From assembly GCF_017310015.1 (NCBI RefSeq), contig NZ_CP022297.1:2170001-2234000 (forward strand): DNA of 64,000 nucleotides. Reading direction: 5' to 3'. The notes under the pieces are model-generated. The model had not been told where the DNA came from and ran no database searches. It saw only the letters and a list, made by a program, of their open reading frames with translations. Position 1 is the first letter of the stretch. Every line of letters begins with the position of its first letter. Below, in pieces: positions 63,371-64,000 of the stretch. The DNA comes from Marinobacterium iners. Its GTDB lineage: Bacteria; Pseudomonadota; Gammaproteobacteria; Pseudomonadales; Balneatricaceae. The position numbers and the translations under genes were made by a program.

Positions 63371-64000
63371 ATGCTCTGGTTCCGTAATGCCATTGTCTAT
63401 CGCTTTGAACCCACCCCGGGGTTTACCCCTGAGCACCTGAGCGAAGCCCTGTCAGAACACCCATTCACTCCCTGTGGCAGCCAGGAACTGAGTCGCAGCG
63501 GCTGGAGCGCACCAGTGAGCGAAGCTGACGAGATGCTGGTATTCAGCAGCAACGGCTTCATGCTGATCAACTTGCTGCAGGAAGAGCGCATTCTGCCCGG
63601 CAGCGTTGTACGCGAGGCATTGGATGAGCGTGTTGCCCTGATTGAAGCCGAGCAAAGTCGTAAGGTCTACCGCAAAGAGAAGCTGCAACTCAAGGATGAA
63701 GTCATTCTGGACCTGCTACCACGCAGCTTTACCCGTCGTCGCCGTACATACGCCCTGCTGATGCCACAGCAGGGCTGGCTGCTGGTGGATGCCTCCTCGC
63801 ACAAGCGTGCAGAAGATCTGCTGAATCAGCTGCGCCAGGCGCTGGGATCACTCAAGGTACAGCTGGTGCAGACTCAGGTACAGTCCGATAAGGTCATGAC
63901 AGCCTGGGTACAGGGTGAAACCATGCCACAGGGCTGGGCACTGGAAGATGAATGTGAGTTGCGTGACCCGATGACCGAGGGCAGCAAAATCAGTGTCAAG
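63371..64000 (+). CDS. rdgC: Recombination-associated protein RdgC, N-terminal part (cut by window edge)
   Basis: The frame runs 210 codons from the ATG at 63371 to the right edge without a stop. The start MLWFRNAIVYRF, the FTPCGSQELSRSGWSAP segment and YRKEKLQLKDEVILDLLPRS are characteristic of RdgC. RdgC forms a ring on DNA and limits RecA-promoted strand exchange. The family is usually about 300 residues, so roughly 90 residues are missing here. GGAGAG lies before the ATG. Confidence 0.93.
   Translation, partial: MLWFRNAIVYRFEPTPGFTPEHLSEALSEHPFTPCGSQELSRSGWSAPVSEADEMLVFSSNGFMLINLLQEERILPGSVVREALDERVALIEAEQSRKVYRKEKLQLKDEVILDLLPRSFTRRRRTYALLMPQQGWLLVDASSHKRAEDLLNQLRQALGSLKVQLVQTQVQSDKVMTAWVQGETMPQGWALEDECELRDPMTEGSKISVK

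Overview
The window is a 64 kb stretch of a gammaproteobacterial chromosome with about 57% GC by eye, very high coding density and no mobile element, tRNA, rRNA or CRISPR array that I can see. Gene order recalls Pseudomonas (leuCDB-asd-usg-fimV; lexA with a sulA-like gene; ccoNOQP-GHIS-hemN-anr-apt). The mix of a class III phaE/phaC pair, a separate class I phaC, lapD/lapG and a single cbb3 cluster points to a marine Oceanospirillaceae-type bacterium such as Marinobacterium; that placement is inference.

Layout. 1-7.3 kb, minus strand: fimV (cut by the left edge), an asd paralogue, asd, leuB, leuD and leuC, with a divergent LysR regulator at 7.4 kb. 8.3-11.2 kb: polyhydroxyalkanoate (PHA) genes phaE-phaC facing phaR and a small DUF gene. 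11.2-16.7 kb: an MFS transporter, speE-speD, aroC, prmB and an smr endonuclease gene. 16.8-23.7 kb: a PilU-type ATPase, folE, a DUF4892 protein, an alpha/beta hydrolase, sixA, gpsA, a small membrane protein and rhlB. 23.7-27 kb: divergent dinG and lexA-sulA with two LexA boxes between them. 27-37 kb: topA, pgi, a degenerate UDP-glucose dehydrogenase homologue, a universal stress protein and uup. 37-50 kb: slt, a class I PHA synthase, gabD, a MATE transporter, a DUF3080 lipoprotein, the lapG-lapD c-di-GMP protease switch, trxC, tusA-proQ and rlmM. 51-63 kb: the microaerobic respiration block (a perfect FNR/Anr box, ccoNOQP, ccoG, ccoH, ccoI, ccoS, a SafE-like membrane protein, hemN, anr). 62.7-64 kb: apt and rdgC (cut by the right edge).

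How genes work together. The leu operon appears to be controlled by the divergent LysR protein through two 15-bp dyads placed at about -45 and -65. LexA probably controls itself, the sulA-like gene and dinG. Anr, encoded at the end of the cbb3 region, is the obvious candidate to act at the TTGAT-N4-ATCAA site before ccoN. CcoG/H/I/S handle copper delivery and oxidase assembly.

The observations most worth following up are not ordinary genes: a structured leader or small RNA with an intrinsic terminator and a possible antiterminator just before speD; a minus-strand terminator with a nested hairpin and no gene to serve between anr and apt; a UDP-glucose dehydrogenase homologue that has lost its catalytic cysteine; and a 25-codon ORF whose stop overlaps the start of the MATE gene.
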